Made by a program: the position numbers and the translations under genes
From: Sphingomonas dokdonensis
GTDB lineage: Bacteria; Pseudomonadota; Alphaproteobacteria; Sphingomonadales; Sphingomonadaceae
Reading direction: 5' to 3'
Length of the DNA: 64,000 bases
Assembly (NCBI RefSeq): GCF_002197685.1
Contig: NZ_NBBI01000001.1
Coordinates: 248,001-312,000 of the forward strand
Shown: positions 25,771 to 34,858 of the stretch, in pieces
How the letters are laid out: the number at the start of each line of letters is the position of its first letter
Numbering within the stretch: the first letter of the stretch is position 1
The notes under the pieces: model-generated
Databases searched by the model: none
What the model saw: only the letters and a program-made list of their open reading frames with translations
What the model was told of the DNA's origin: nothing

Positions 25771-27039
25771 ATGACAAAGCTCAGCGGCGGTGACTCCAAG
25801 AGCACGCTCTACTGCTCCTTCTGCGGCAAGTCGCAGCACGAGGTGCGCAAGCTGATCGCCGGCCCGACGGTGTTCATCTGCGACGAATGCGTCGAGCTGT
25901 GCAACGACATCATTCGTGAGGAAACGAAGTCGGCGCTCGTGTCCAAGAAGGACGGCGGTGTGCCGACCCCGCAGGAAATCTGCGACGTTCTCGACGATTA
26001 CGTCATCGGGCAGAAGCAGGCCAAGCGCGTGCTCTCGGTCGCGGTGCACAATCACTACAAGCGGCTGAACCACGGCGCCAAGGGTGCCGACGTCGAGCTC
26101 GCCAAGTCGAACATCCTGCTCGTCGGCCCGACCGGCTGCGGCAAGACGCTGCTGGCGCAGACGCTGGCGCGCATCCTCGACGTGCCGTTCACCATGGCGG
26201 ACGCGACGACGCTGACCGAGGCTGGTTACGTCGGCGAGGATGTCGAGAACATCATCCTCAAGCTGCTCCAGGCTTCCGACTATAACGTCGAGCGCGCGCA
26301 GCGCGGCATCGTCTACATCGACGAGATCGACAAGATCAGCCGCAAGGCCGAGAACCCGTCGATCACCCGCGACGTGTCGGGCGAGGGCGTGCAGCAGGCG
26401 CTGCTGAAGCTGATGGAAGGCACCACCGCCTCCGTGCCGCCGCAGGGCGGGCGCAAGCATCCGCAGCAGGAATTCCTGCAGGTCGACACGACGAACATCC
26501 TGTTTATCTGCGGCGGCGCCTTCTCGGGTCTGGAAAAGATCATCGGCGATCGCCTGCAGGGCAAGTCGATCGGCTTTGGTGCCTATGTCGCCTCGCCCGA
26601 GGAAAAGCGCACCGGTGAGGTGCTGCGCCAGACCGAGCCGGAGGATCTGCTGAAGTTCGGCCTCATCCCCGAGTTCGTCGGCCGTCTGCCGGTGATCGCG
26701 ACGCTCGAGGATCTCGACGTCACCGCGCTGGTGAAGATCCTGAGCGAGCCGAAGAACGCGCTGGTGAAGCAATATCAGAAGCTGTTCGAGATGGAGGAGG
26801 TGAAGCTCGGCTTCACCGACGATGCGCTCACCACGGTCGCCAAGAAGGCGATCGAGCGGAAGACGGGTGCGCGCGGGCTCCGCTCGATCCTTGAGGCGAT
26901 CCTTCTCGACACCATGTTCGACCTGCCGGGGATGGATTCGGTCGACGAGGTGATGATCGACAAGGACGTGGTCGACGGCCGCAAGGAGCCGATCCGCGTC
27001 TATGCCGAGAAGAAGAAGTCGGGCGTCGACGCCGCCTGA
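25771..27039 (+). CDS. clpX: ATP-dependent Clp protease, ATP-binding subunit ClpX
   Basis: A 422-residue AAA+ unfoldase. The N-terminal zinc-binding domain has Cys15, Cys18, Cys37 and Cys40 ([17 protein letters not shown]). GPTGCGKT at 119-126 is Walker [10 protein letters not shown] Walker B, and GKSIGFGA the IGF loop that docks on ClpP. Length and motifs are standard. The space before it holds two hairpins (TCCGGC/GCCGGA and TCGGCCGGG/CCTGGCCGA) that may attenuate read-through from clpP. Confidence 0.98.
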   Translation: MTKLSGGDSKSTLYCSFCGKSQHEVRKLIAGPTVFICDECVELCNDIIREETKSALVSKKDGGVPTPQEICDVLDDYVIGQKQAKRVLSVAVHNHYKRLNHGAKGADVELAKSNILLVGPTGCGKTLLAQTLARILDVPFTMADATTLTEAGYVGEDVENIILKLLQASDYNVERAQRGIVYIDEIDKISRKAENPSITRDVSGEGVQQALLKLMEGTTASVPPQGGRKHPQQEFLQVDTTNILFICGGAFSGLEKIIGDRLQGKSIGFGAYVASPEEKRTGEVLRQTEPEDLLKFGLIPEFVGRLPVIATLEDLDVTALVKILSEPKNALVKQYQKLFEMEEVKLGFTDDALTTVAKKAIERKTGARGLRSILEAILLDTMFDLPGMDSVDEVMIDKDVVDGRKEPIRVYAEKKKSGVDAA

Positions 27040-27065
27040 CGCTTCCGGCCGCCGGACGAACGAAG

Positions 27066-27098
27066 CGGGCGTCGGGAAACCGGCGCCCGTTTTCTTTT
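27066..27098 (+). terminator. rho-independent terminator after clpX
   Basis: A 10-base stem (CGGGCGTCGG 27066-27075 with CCGGCGCCCG 27080-27089, one G-T pair) closes a GAAA tetraloop and is followed by TTTTCTTTTG. It ends the clpP-clpX unit. Confidence 0.93.
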
Positions 27099-27169
27099 GT
27101 TCAAGCAAGGCGGCGCGGCATCGTTCGGCGTCGTCGCTACCTCACCGTCACCACCAGCCAGGAGATTGG

Positions 27170-28306
27170 ATGACCGAACAGCCCGACATGGTCGACGGCA
27201 TCGTACCACCGGCAAGCAAGCGAGCATTGCTCCAGCGGCTAGACCTGCCGCTTTATACGCTCCTGTTCCCACTCCTGTCCGCGGTCGCCGTGGCGGTATC
27301 GCTGTACGACATGGCGCTGGTCGGCACCCTTGCCGCCGCCGCGATCCTGATGGGCGCGGTGCTCGCCGCCGTGCATCATGCCGAGGTGGTGGCACACCGT
27401 GTCGGCGAGCCGTTCGGCACGCTGGTGCTCGCCATCGCGGTCACGGTGATCGAGGTGTCGCTGATCGTCAGCCTGATGCTTTCGGACGCTGGTGACGCCT
27501 CCGCGCTCGCCCGCGACACGGTGTTCGCAGCCATCATGATCATCCTGAACGGCATCGTCGGCCTATGCCTGATGGCGGGCGGGCTGCGGCACGGCGAGCA
27601 ACGCTTCACCCTGCACGGCGTCAGTGCGGCGCTTGCCGTGCTCACCGCGCTGGTCGTGCTGTCGCTGGTGCTGCCCAATTACGTGACCAGCGCCGCGGGG
27701 CCGACCTACTCTCCGGCGCAGCTGGTGTTCGTCGCGATCGTGTCGCTGTTTCTCTACCTCATCTTCGTGCTGGTCCAGACGGTGCGGCACCGGGAGTATT
27801 TCCTGCCGGACGCGGACATGCCGGCCGACGCGCATGCCGGGCGACCCAGCGGCGCGACCACTGCGACCGCGCTGGTGTTCCTGCTGATTGCGCTGGTCGG
27901 CGTCGTGCTGCTCGCCAAGGGGCTGTCGGCAACGGTGGAGCGCGCGGTGCTCGGCGCCGGGCTGCCGCTCGCCATCGTCGGCGTGGTGATCGCCGCCCTG
28001 GTGCTCGCGCCCGAGGGGCTCGCCGCCTATCGCGCGACCAAGCGCAATCGGCTCCAGACCAGCCTCAACCTTGCGCTCGGCTCGGCGCTGGCGACGATCG
28101 GGCTGACGATCCCGTCGGTCGCGATCGTCTCGCTGGTACTCGACCTGCCGCTGGCGCTCGGTATCGGCGCGAAAAGCATCACGCTCTTGATCCTGACGTT
28201 GTTCACCATCACCCTGTCGCTCGGGACCGGACGAACGACGATCCTGGGAGGAGCGGTGCATTTGGTGATCTTCGCAGCCTATCTGTTCACCACCGTGGTG
28301 CCATGA
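27170..28306 (+). CDS. ChaA-like Ca2+/H+ (Na+/H+) antiporter
   Basis: A 378-residue membrane protein with about 11 helices. The two cation-exchanger repeats are visible: AEVVAHRVGEPFGTLVLAIAVTVIEVSL with the ion-binding Glu, and APEGLAAYRATKRNRLQTSLNLALGSALATIGLTIPSV with the second. This matches E. coli ChaA (cation/proton exchange across the inner membrane). AGGAG lies five bases before ATG 27170. It overlaps the next gene by four bases (ATGA). Confidence 0.9.
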   Translation: MTEQPDMVDGIVPPASKRALLQRLDLPLYTLLFPLLSAVAVAVSLYDMALVGTLAAAAILMGAVLAAVHHAEVVAHRVGEPFGTLVLAIAVTVIEVSLIVSLMLSDAGDASALARDTVFAAIMIILNGIVGLCLMAGGLRHGEQRFTLHGVSAALAVLTALVVLSLVLPNYVTSAAGPTYSPAQLVFVAIVSLFLYLIFVLVQTVRHREYFLPDADMPADAHAGRPSGATTATALVFLLIALVGVVLLAKGLSATVERAVLGAGLPLAIVGVVIAALVLAPEGLAAYRATKRNRLQTSLNLALGSALATIGLTIPSVAIVSLVLDLPLALGIGAKSITLLILTLFTITLSLGTGRTTILGGAVHLVIFAAYLFTTVVP

Positions 28307-28887
28307 CGATCGTTCGGCTCGCCGGCGGCGCGGAGCGGGCGCGCGTGGCGGCGATGCTGGGCCGCGCCTTTGCCGACGATCCGGCGATGCGCTGGATCTT
28401 CCCCGATGCCGCCGATCGCGCGACTAGGCTCCCGCGCCTGTTCGCGCTGCTGTTCGACGAGGACGCGGCGGGCATGCGGCTGATGACGGAGAACGGCGAG
28501 GCGGCGACCTTGTGGCGCCCGCCGGGCGCGCCGACCACCGGCATCGCCACGATGCTGCGGCGCGCATGGCCGCTCTGGCGGGCGCTTGGCGCGAACCTGC
28601 CGCGCGCGCTGCGGCTGGCCAACGCGGTCGACGCGCACATGCCGTCGGGCGACTTCTGGTACCTGCACCTCGCGGGCTGCGATCCGGCAGCACAGGGCAG
28701 GGGGCTTGGCGGCGCCGTCGTGCGCGCCGGCCTGAACCGCGTCGCGCGGCGCTTTCCCGCCCATCTGGAGACCGCGACCGAGCGGAACCTCGGTTTCTAC
28801 CAGACGCTGGGCTTCGCCGTGACCGATGAATGGACCGTCCCCGGCGGCGGCCCCCGCTTCTGGTCGATGCGCCGCCCCGCCGATTGA
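28303..28887 (+). CDS. GNAT family N-acetyltransferase
   Basis: A 194-residue acyltransferase. YLHLAGCDPAAQGRGLGGAVVRAGL is motif A with the acetyl-CoA loop (Q-G-R-G-L-G-G), and LETATERNLGFYQTLGFAVTDEW is motif B. The N-terminus (AMLGRAFADDPAMRWIFPD) places it in the small-molecule type. The substrate is unknown. Coupled to the antiporter gene by the ATGA overlap. Confidence 0.88.
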   Translation: MTIVRLAGGAERARVAAMLGRAFADDPAMRWIFPDAADRATRLPRLFALLFDEDAAGMRLMTENGEAATLWRPPGAPTTGIATMLRRAWPLWRALGANLPRALRLANAVDAHMPSGDFWYLHLAGCDPAAQGRGLGGAVVRAGLNRVARRFPAHLETATERNLGFYQTLGFAVTDEWTVPGGGPRFWSMRRPAD

Positions 28888-28900
28888 GCGCCACCGACGC

Positions 28901-29338
28901 TCAGCCCGCGCGGATCACCGCAAGGCCGGCCACCAGCGTCAGCAGCACGAGGCACCCGCTCGACACCGCGAACAGGATGAAGCGCGGCTTCACGCGGTTG
29001 CTGGTCGCCTGCACGAGGCTATGCGCCACCCGCAGCGCGACATAGGCCCAGGCCAAGGCGATCGCGACCGGCGATGCGCGTCCGGCGAGCGTCAGGATGC
29101 CGCACAGCGCATAGAACAGCACCGGCTGTTCGAGCAGATGGTTGTAGTTGTGCGCCTTCCACTGCGCCTCTGCAGGGAGCGAGCGGTCCGCATCGGCAGC
29201 GCGCGAGCCGACCAGCGAACCCATGCGGATGCCGGCGCGCCGCATCGCGGGCAGCCGCGTCGCGAGCATCCAGCCCAGCATCACGAGCGTCCAGCCGATC
29301 AGCGCAACGGCAGGCTGGAGAAGCGCGAAGGAGATCAT
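28901..29338 (-). CDS. MAPEG family membrane protein
   Basis: A 145-residue protein with four helices. AQWKAHNYNHLLEQPVLFYALCGIL is the MAPEG signature (R/N-x-x-x-N-x-x-E, here HNYNHLLEQ), followed by AYVALRVAHSLVQATSNRVKPRF. Eukaryotic members bind glutathione and lipids; bacterial ones are unassigned. Convergent with the acetyltransferase gene, 13 bases apart. Confidence 0.88.
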   Translation of the reverse strand: MISFALLQPAVALIGWTLVMLGWMLATRLPAMRRAGIRMGSLVGSRAADADRSLPAEAQWKAHNYNHLLEQPVLFYALCGILTLAGRASPVAIALAWAYVALRVAHSLVQATSNRVKPRFILFAVSSGCLVLLTLVAGLAVIRAG

Positions 29339-29412
29339 GAACGAAGGCTAGCGCGACCGCGATCTGCTGTCACGCATGTCGGCGCGGCGCAACGGAGGCG
29401 CGGGCGCGAGTA

Positions 29413-29441
29413 GGAGCGGGGCAGCCACGCCGCCCCGCTCC
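29413..29441 (-). terminator. hairpin after the deoxyhypusine-synthase-like gene
   Basis: A perfect 10-base stem GGAGCGGGGC (29413-29422)/GCCCCGCTCC (29432-29441), nine-base loop, eight bases past the stop on the minus strand. There is no T run, so it may be rho-assisted or an RNA stabiliser. Confidence 0.5.
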
Positions 29442-29448
29442 AATACAA

Positions 29449-30528
29449 TCAGGCGAACAGCTTCGCCCAGCCGCGCTTGGCGCGATCCTTCCAATGGCCG
29501 CGGTGATAGGCGTCGGACGCCAGCAGCGGCATGACCGAGCCCGCTTCCGCGAACACCATCTGCTCGATGCCCGTGTTCACCTTGCCCCACGATGCCGCTT
29601 CCTGCAGCGTCGAGGACGAGCAGGCGCCGTCGCGCACGTCGGCGACGGTGATCTGTACCGCATACTTGTGCACCTCGACATCCTCGTGGCCGAGGATCTC
29701 CGCGCACACCACCGTGTCCTGAATGAAGTTCTTCGGCACGCCGCCGCCGATCATCAGCAGACCGGTGGTGCCCGCCTGGATCTTGATCTCGGTCAGCTCG
29801 CGGAAGTCGGCGATCGCGTCGAGCACCATGTACGGGCGGCCTTCCTTGGCGGCATCGACCTGATGCTTCACCAGACCGAAGCCGGCCGACGAATCGACGA
29901 ACGCCGGGCAGAAGATCGGCACGTCATGCTCATAGGCGAGCTTGACGAGGCTGTTGTCCTTCTTGCCGTGCTCGACCAGGTACTTGCCCATCTCGCGAAT
30001 GAAAGCGCGCGACGAATAGGGCTTCGGCTCCAGCGACTCGGCGATCTTGTTGATCGTGAAGTCGCAATCCTGCAGCTGCTGCTCATCGATGTAGGTGTCG
30101 TAGATGCGGTCGATGTAGAGCGAGCGCAGCGTGTCGTCATCCGGCACTTCCAGCGCCTGATAATGCTTGTGGCCCAGGCCCTCGAAGAAATCCATGTCGA
30201 CGATGGTCGCGCCGGTGGCGACGATGCAGTCGACCATGTTGTTGCGAACGAGCTCCGCATACAGGTCCATGCAGCCGCCGGCCGAGGTCGAGCCCGCGAT
30301 CACGAGGACGACGGTGCAGTCCTTGTCGGCCAGCATGTCGTTGTAGATCTTGGTCGCACGGCCCAAGTCACGGCTGGTGAAGCTCATGTCGCTCATCGCA
30401 TCGACGATCGGGCGCGCGTCGAAGCTCTTGATGTCGATGTGCTTGACCTGCTTCGACAGCAGTTCCGCTTTGCGGGTGTCGTTGATCGGCGCATTCGCCG
30501 CCGCGGTCTTCGTGAGGGTGTCGGTCAT
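29449..30528 (-). CDS. deoxyhypusine synthase-like protein (putative polyamine synthase)
   Basis: A 359-residue member of the deoxyhypusine synthase family. VVLVIAGSTSAGGCMDLYAELVRNNMVDCIVATGA (split here only by reading) and MIGGGVPKNFIQD are NAD/spermidine-site segments, and QEAASWGKVNTG carries the active-site lysine (Lys316, equivalent to the SWGK lysine of the eukaryotic enzyme). Bacteria have no eIF5A, so the 4-aminobutyl group must go elsewhere; bacterial homologues are annotated as homospermidine or spermidine synthase-like. The gene lies just after the ornithine/lysine decarboxylase gene on the same strand, which supports polyamine synthesis. ATG 30528 is chosen; 30543 is possible. 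Confidence 0.88.
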   Translation of the reverse strand: MTDTLTKTAAANAPINDTRKAELLSKQVKHIDIKSFDARPIVDAMSDMSFTSRDLGRATKIYNDMLADKDCTVVLVIAGSTSAGGCMDLYAELVRNNMVDCIVATGATIVDMDFFEGLGHKHYQALEVPDDDTLRSLYIDRIYDTYIDEQQLQDCDFTINKIAESLEPKPYSSRAFIREMGKYLVEHGKKDNSLVKLAYEHDVPIFCPAFVDSSAGFGLVKHQVDAAKEGRPYMVLDAIADFRELTEIKIQAGTTGLLMIGGGVPKNFIQDTVVCAEILGHEDVEVHKYAVQITVADVRDGACSSSTLQEAASWGKVNTGIEQMVFAEAGSVMPLLASDAYHRGHWKDRAKRGWAKLFA

Positions 30529-30583
30529 GGGTTGCTCCCACATGATGGCACACGTCGTTCGAGGGGACGCGCAAACCCGTAGG

Positions 30584-30613
30584 GACGGCGGCGCCCGTCA
30601 GGGCACCGCCGTC
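30584..30613 (-). terminator. hairpin between the decarboxylase and deoxyhypusine-synthase-like genes
   Basis: GACGGCGG (30584-30591) pairs with CCGCCGTC (30606-30613), and the loop itself pairs GCCC with GGGC around GTCA. It lies just past the decarboxylase stop on the minus strand. There is no T run; the downstream gene may have its own promoter. Confidence 0.45.
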
Positions 30614-30634
30614 TATTCCAATGTAAGCAGTCGG

Positions 30635-31867
30635 TTACAGCTTTACGACGTTGGACGCGGCTTCGCGTTCCACCTCGGTGTACAGCGACACCATCGGCTC
30701 GTCCTCGACGATCACCGTCTCGTCCGATCCGAAGCCGTTGAACGCCGTGCGCATCGCCGAGCCATAGGCGCCCAGCATGCCGATCTCGACATAATCGCCG
30801 GCCTGAACGTCCGCCGGCAGCAGGAACGGGCCTGCCATATGGTCGAGGTCGTCGCAGGTCGGGCCATAGAACGAGAACGGATGATCGCGCACGGTCGACT
30901 GCGGCTCGCGCAGCAACGTCACCGGGAAGCGCCAGCCGATATGCGCCGCATCGAACAGCGCGCCATAGGCGCCGTCGTTGATATACAGCTCGTTGCCGCG
31001 GCGCTTTTCCACGCGCACGACGACGCTGCTGTACTCGGCGCACAACGCACGGCCCGGCTCCGCCCACAGCTCGGCCGAATAGCTGATCGGCAGGCTCTCG
31101 AACGCGCGGTGGATCGTCTCGAAATAATGCTCCAGCGGCGGGGGCGCCATGTCGGGGTAGGACGACGGGAAACCGCCGCCTACGTCGATCACGTCAACCG
31201 TCACGGCCGCATCCACGATCGCTGCGCGCACGCGCTCCATGGCGTCCGAATAGGCTTCGGGCGTCATCGCCTGGCTGCCGACATGGAAGCAGATGCCGAG
31301 CGCATCGGCCGCCTGGCGGGCGGCGAACAGCAGCGGCTTCGCTTCGTGCGGTGCCACGCCGAACTTCGACGCGAGGCTGAGCTTCGAGTGCTCGGACGAC
31401 ACGCGCAGCCGGACGCACAGCGTCAGGTCCGACGCATTGCGCGTCGCCCGCATAATCTTTTCAAGCTCTTCGAGCGAATCGAGGCTGAACGTCCGAACGC
31501 CATGCGTGAAATACGCCTCGGCAATCGCTTCCTCGGCCTTCACCGGATGCATGAAGCACAAGGTGGCGTCCGGCAGCGTGCGTGCGACGAGCCGCACCTC
31601 GGCGATCGAGGCGACGTCGAAATGCGTGATGCCGTTGTCCCAGAGGATCTGGATCAGCTCGGGGGACGGATTGGCCTTCACGGCATACATTGAGCGGCCC
31701 GGGAACTTCTCCACGAAGAACCGAGCAGCGCGTGCCGCAGCGTGTGGACGCACGAGCGTGATCGGCTGAACCGGCTTGCCCTGTGCGATGTCGATGGCGC
31801 CCGCGACCATGTCACGGGTATCGGTCGTTTGGGGCGCTAGCCCCAGCGCGCGATCTTCCTGGTGCAA
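30635..31867 (-). CDS. ornithine/lysine decarboxylase, alanine-racemase fold
   Basis: A 410-residue PLP enzyme of the eukaryotic ornithine decarboxylase type. MYAVKANPSPELI holds the PLP lysine (Lys64), FHVGSQ and VDVIDVGGGFPSSYPD the phosphate-binding region, WAEPGRALC the conserved E-P-G-R, and FYGPTCDDLDHM the active-site cysteine from the partner subunit. It makes putrescine or cadaverine. Start: TTG 31867 has GGAGGT eight bases upstream; ATG 31810 is the alternative, without a ribosome site. The neighbour is the deoxyhypusine-synthase-like gene, and both could serve polyamine synthesis. Confidence 0.93.
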   Translation of the reverse strand: MHQEDRALGLAPQTTDTRDMVAGAIDIAQGKPVQPITLVRPHAAARAARFFVEKFPGRSMYAVKANPSPELIQILWDNGITHFDVASIAEVRLVARTLPDATLCFMHPVKAEEAIAEAYFTHGVRTFSLDSLEELEKIMRATRNASDLTLCVRLRVSSEHSKLSLASKFGVAPHEAKPLLFAARQAADALGICFHVGSQAMTPEAYSDAMERVRAAIVDAAVTVDVIDVGGGFPSSYPDMAPPPLEHYFETIHRAFESLPISYSAELWAEPGRALCAEYSSVVVRVEKRRGNELYINDGAYGALFDAAHIGWRFPVTLLREPQSTVRDHPFSFYGPTCDDLDHMAGPFLLPADVQAGDYVEIGMLGAYGSAMRTAFNGFGSDETVIVEDEPMVSLYTEVEREAASNVVKL

Positions 31868-31959
31868 TTCAAGGGACCTCCAATGCCAGGGGACGAAGCC
31901 CCGGTCTTCAGTTGACGAAATCACTGCCTTGCGGTGGAAGTCCCATGGGGCAGCGGAGG

Positions 31960-32008
31960 CGCGCACTTAGGGTCGGCGACCCCCCGTGTAAAGTGTGTTT
32001 TCGGCCGC
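31960..32008 (+). promoter_or_regulatory. leader with hairpin and CGACCCC-TAAAG-TTTTC motif
   Basis: The sequence before the threonine dehydratase gene has a hairpin GGGTC-GGC-GACCC and the order CGACCCC, five bases, TAAAG, four bases, TTTTC. The leader of petA (near 41000) has the same order. The 165-base gap also must carry the divergent decarboxylase promoter. Confidence 0.35.
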
Positions 32009-32032
32009 CCGAAATTGCGGCAAGGACGGGCC

Positions 32033-32995
32033 GTGACAATTGTACGACAACCCACACGCGCCGGGGTGCGCGACGCGGCGGCAAAGGTCGCCGCCATTCT
32101 TCCACCAACGCCGCTTTTCACCGCGGAAATCAAGGGCGTACCCGTTGCCTTCAAGGCAGAATCGCTACAGCCGATCGGTGCGTTCAAGATACGCGGCGCA
32201 TGGCACCGACTGACCGCTCTTGATCCCAACGCACGCACGCGCGGCGTGGTTGCGTTTTCCAGCGGCAATCACGCGCAGGGGGTCGCCTGGGCGGCCAAGC
32301 GGCTCGGCATGCCGGCGATCATCGTCATGCCCGCCGACGCGCCGCGCGCAAAGGTCGAGGGGACGCTGGCGCTCGGCGCCGAGGTGGTCAGCTACGATCG
32401 CCATACGGAGTCGCGCGAACAGATCGCGGCGCGGCTGGCCGAGGCACGCGGCGCCACCCTGGTGCCCAGCTTCGACGACGCCTGGGTGATCGAGGGGCAG
32501 GGGTCGGCCGGGATCGAGCTTGCCGCGCAGATGGAGGCGGCGGGCCTGGGCGCGCCGCGCCATGTGGTCGTGCCCTGCGGCGGCGGTGGTCTGTCGGCAG
32601 GTGTGGCGCTGGCGCTGCCGGATGCCGCGATCACGGTCACCGAGCCCGAGGGGTGGGACGACATGCGCCGCAGTCTGGAGGCAAGCTGGATCCTACCGGT
32701 CGGCGATTCGCCCCCGCCCACCAGCTGCGATGCGCTGATGACCAAGCAAGTGTCGCCGCTCACCTTCGACGTGCTCTCGCGCCGCGATGCGACCGGCGTG
32801 GCGGTGTCGGAGGCAGAAATCGCTGCTGCGCAGCGTTGGGCGGCCGAGCGCCTGCGGCTGGTCGTCGAGCCGGGCGGGGCGGTGGGGCTTGCCGCCGTGC
32901 TGGCCGGGCATGTCGCGCCGGCACCGGGCCTCGCGGTGATCCTGTCGGGCGGGAACGTCGACATTGCGGCTTACGCCCTGGCAATCGCCGGCTGA
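32033..32995 (+). CDS. threonine/serine dehydratase family (fold type II PLP enzyme)
   Basis: A 320-residue enzyme. QPIGAFKIRGAWHRL holds the PLP lysine (Lys52), FSSGNHAQGVAWAAKRLG the substrate loop, CGGGGLSAGVALALP the phosphate-binding glycine loop, and VILSGGNVD the C-terminal motif. There is no ACT domain, so it is like the catabolic or broad-substrate type (TdcB, serine racemase) rather than biosynthetic IlvA. It may deaminate threonine to 2-oxobutyrate. GTG 32033 has AAGGAC seven bases upstream; the upstream frame is open but looks non-coding. Confidence 0.9.
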   Translation: MTIVRQPTRAGVRDAAAKVAAILPPTPLFTAEIKGVPVAFKAESLQPIGAFKIRGAWHRLTALDPNARTRGVVAFSSGNHAQGVAWAAKRLGMPAIIVMPADAPRAKVEGTLALGAEVVSYDRHTESREQIAARLAEARGATLVPSFDDAWVIEGQGSAGIELAAQMEAAGLGAPRHVVVPCGGGGLSAGVALALPDAAITVTEPEGWDDMRRSLEASWILPVGDSPPPTSCDALMTKQVSPLTFDVLSRRDATGVAVSEAEIAAAQRWAAERLRLVVEPGGAVGLAAVLAGHVAPAPGLAVILSGGNVDIAAYALAIAG

Positions 32996-33065
32996 CGAAC
33001 GCCGGCAGACAAACGGCGGAGGTCGCCGGCTTTGCCGATGCCGGCGTCGGCGCTAGAGCCGCGCC

Positions 33066-33233
33066 ATGGATATGATCGCCAACGCCGCGCCAGCCATCGC
33101 CATGCTCGCTGCCTTCGCCTGCGTGCTGGGTGGCGGCTGGCTGATCCGCACCGGCAGCGATGCGAAGCGCGGCTGGCTGATGATCGTCATGGCGATCGTG
33201 CTGGTCGCCAATGTCATGATCTGGACGCTCTGA
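33066..33233 (+). CDS. small two-helix membrane protein
   Basis: A 55-residue protein (MDMIANAAPAIAMLAAFA...). Two helices (about residues 8-25 and 38-54, WLMIVMAIVLVANVMIWTL) are linked by the polar turn RTGSDAKRG. No ribosome site is obvious. The G-G-G-W-L-I-R-T-G-S-D-x-K-R-G-W pattern is plausible for small inner-membrane proteins of this group; I do not know a function. It stands between the dehydratase and monooxygenase genes. Confidence 0.6.
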   Translation: MDMIANAAPAIAMLAAFACVLGGGWLIRTGSDAKRGWLMIVMAIVLVANVMIWTL

Positions 33234-33319
33234 CCGGCGAATTACTGACACAAGGGTAAGTTCGCTTCTTTCCCGACCTCTTTCGATGCGTTAGGCTCGC
33301 GCAAAAGAGAGGATCGTCC

Positions 33320-34789
33320 ATGAGCGAGCATGTCGACGTTATCATCGTCGGGGCGGGGTTGTCCGGCATCGGCGCGGCGCATCATCTGCAACAGCGCTGC
33401 CCCGATCGCAGCTACCTGATCCTCGAGGCGCGGCAGGCGATCGGCGGCACCTGGGATCTCTTCCGCTATCCCGGCATCCGCTCGGACAGCGACATGCATA
33501 CGCTGGGCTATAACTTCCGGCCGTGGACCAAGGCGAAAGCGATCGCCGACGGCCCCTCGATCAAGGAATATATCGAGGACACCGCGCGCGATGGCGCCAT
33601 CGATCGCCACATCCGCTTCGGCCATCGCGTCGTCGGCATGGAATGGTCGACCCCCGATGCGCGCTGGACGGTCCGGGTGGACGGGCCTGACGGCGAGACC
33701 ACCTTCACCTGCTCGTTCCTCCACATGTGTTCTGGCTATTACGATTACGAAAAAGGCCATACCCCGCACTTCGAAGGCCAAAACGTGTTCGAAGGCAGGC
33801 TGGTCCACCCGCAATTCTGGCCGGAGGATCTCGACTATTCGGGCAAGAACGTCGTCGTGATCGGCAGCGGCGCCACCGCCGTCACGTTGGTCCCCGAAAT
33901 GGCAAAAACCGCCGCCAACGTCACCATGCTGCAGCGCTCGCCCACCTATGTCGTCTCCCGCCCAGGCCAGGACGCGCTCGCCAATTGGCTGCGCGCCAAG
34001 CTGCCGAGCAAGGCGGCCTACGGCGTAACGCGCTGGAAGAACGTGCTTTTCGGTATGATCTTCTATCGCATGACGCGGCGCCAGCCGGAAAAGGTGAAGC
34101 AGAAGCTGCTCGATGGCGTGCGCGAGCATCTCGGTCCCGACTACGACGTCGGCACTCATTTCACGCCGCGCTATAACCCTTGGGACCAGCGCCTCTGCCT
34201 GGTCCCCGACGCCGACCTGTTCGACACGATCAAGGCCGGCAAGGCGAGCGTCGTCACCGACACGATCGATCGCTTCACACCCGGCGGAATCCGCCTCGCG
34301 TCGGGCCAGGAACTGCCCGCGGATGTGGTCGTCACCGCCACCGGGCTTGAGGTGAAGCTGCTGAGCGGCATCGAGCCGATCGTCGACGGCGAGCAAAAGA
34401 ACCTTGGCAAGGCCCTGCAATATAAGGGAATGATGTTCTCTGACATCCCGAACCTGTCGTTCACCTTCGGCTACACCAACGCCTCCTGGACGCTGAAGGC
34501 CGATCTTGTCGCGATGTACCTGTGCCGCCTGCTCAACACGATGAAGAAGCGCGGCATGCGCCAGATCACGCCGCGCGTCGGCGATGAGGCGATCACCGAA
34601 GAGCCCTTCGTCGACTTCAGCTCCGGCTACATCCAGCGCGTCGCCGACCGCCTGCCGAAACAGGGCAACAAGAAGCCCTGGCGCCTCAACCAGAACTACG
34701 CGCTCGACGTGATGGCGCTGCGTTTTGGCTCGGTCGACAACAGCCTGGAGTTCTCCAACCCCGAGGCGCGAGCACGCATCGCGGCCTGA
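33320..34789 (+). CDS. flavin monooxygenase, Baeyer-Villiger type
   Basis: A 489-residue FAD/NADPH enzyme. GAGLSG at 11-16 is the FAD loop, GTWDLFRYPGIRSDSD follows, FEGRLVHPQFWP (157-168) fits the Baeyer-Villiger fingerprint F-x-G-x-x-x-H-x-x-x-W-P exactly, and IGSGATAVTLVPEM (about 181-194) is the NADPH loop. These enzymes insert oxygen into ketones to give esters, or oxidise S and N. The natural substrate is unknown. Transcribed alone, with AGAGAGGA before the start. Confidence 0.92.
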   Translation: MSEHVDVIIVGAGLSGIGAAHHLQQRCPDRSYLILEARQAIGGTWDLFRYPGIRSDSDMHTLGYNFRPWTKAKAIADGPSIKEYIEDTARDGAIDRHIRFGHRVVGMEWSTPDARWTVRVDGPDGETTFTCSFLHMCSGYYDYEKGHTPHFEGQNVFEGRLVHPQFWPEDLDYSGKNVVVIGSGATAVTLVPEMAKTAANVTMLQRSPTYVVSRPGQDALANWLRAKLPSKAAYGVTRWKNVLFGMIFYRMTRRQPEKVKQKLLDGVREHLGPDYDVGTHFTPRYNPWDQRLCLVPDADLFDTIKAGKASVVTDTIDRFTPGGIRLASGQELPADVVVTATGLEVKLLSGIEPIVDGEQKNLGKALQYKGMMFSDIPNLSFTFGYTNASWTLKADLVAMYLCRLLNTMKKRGMRQITPRVGDEAITEEPFVDFSSGYIQRVADRLPKQGNKKPWRLNQNYALDVMALRFGSVDNSLEFSNPEARARIAA

Positions 34790-34858
34790 CGGCTCCCTCT
34801 TTCGCTCGGCGGCGAACACGCTATGGCGCGCGTCGTTGCAGCAAAGGAGAATGCCGCC

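Noticed and set aside
27000..27170. Longer antiporter start at 27002
   Set aside because: Would overlap clpX and cross its terminator; ATG 27170 has AGGAG and matches the family.
34823..34858. Longer asparaginase start at ATG 34823
   Set aside because: No ribosome site, and the AAGGAGA at 34844 fits GTG 34859.
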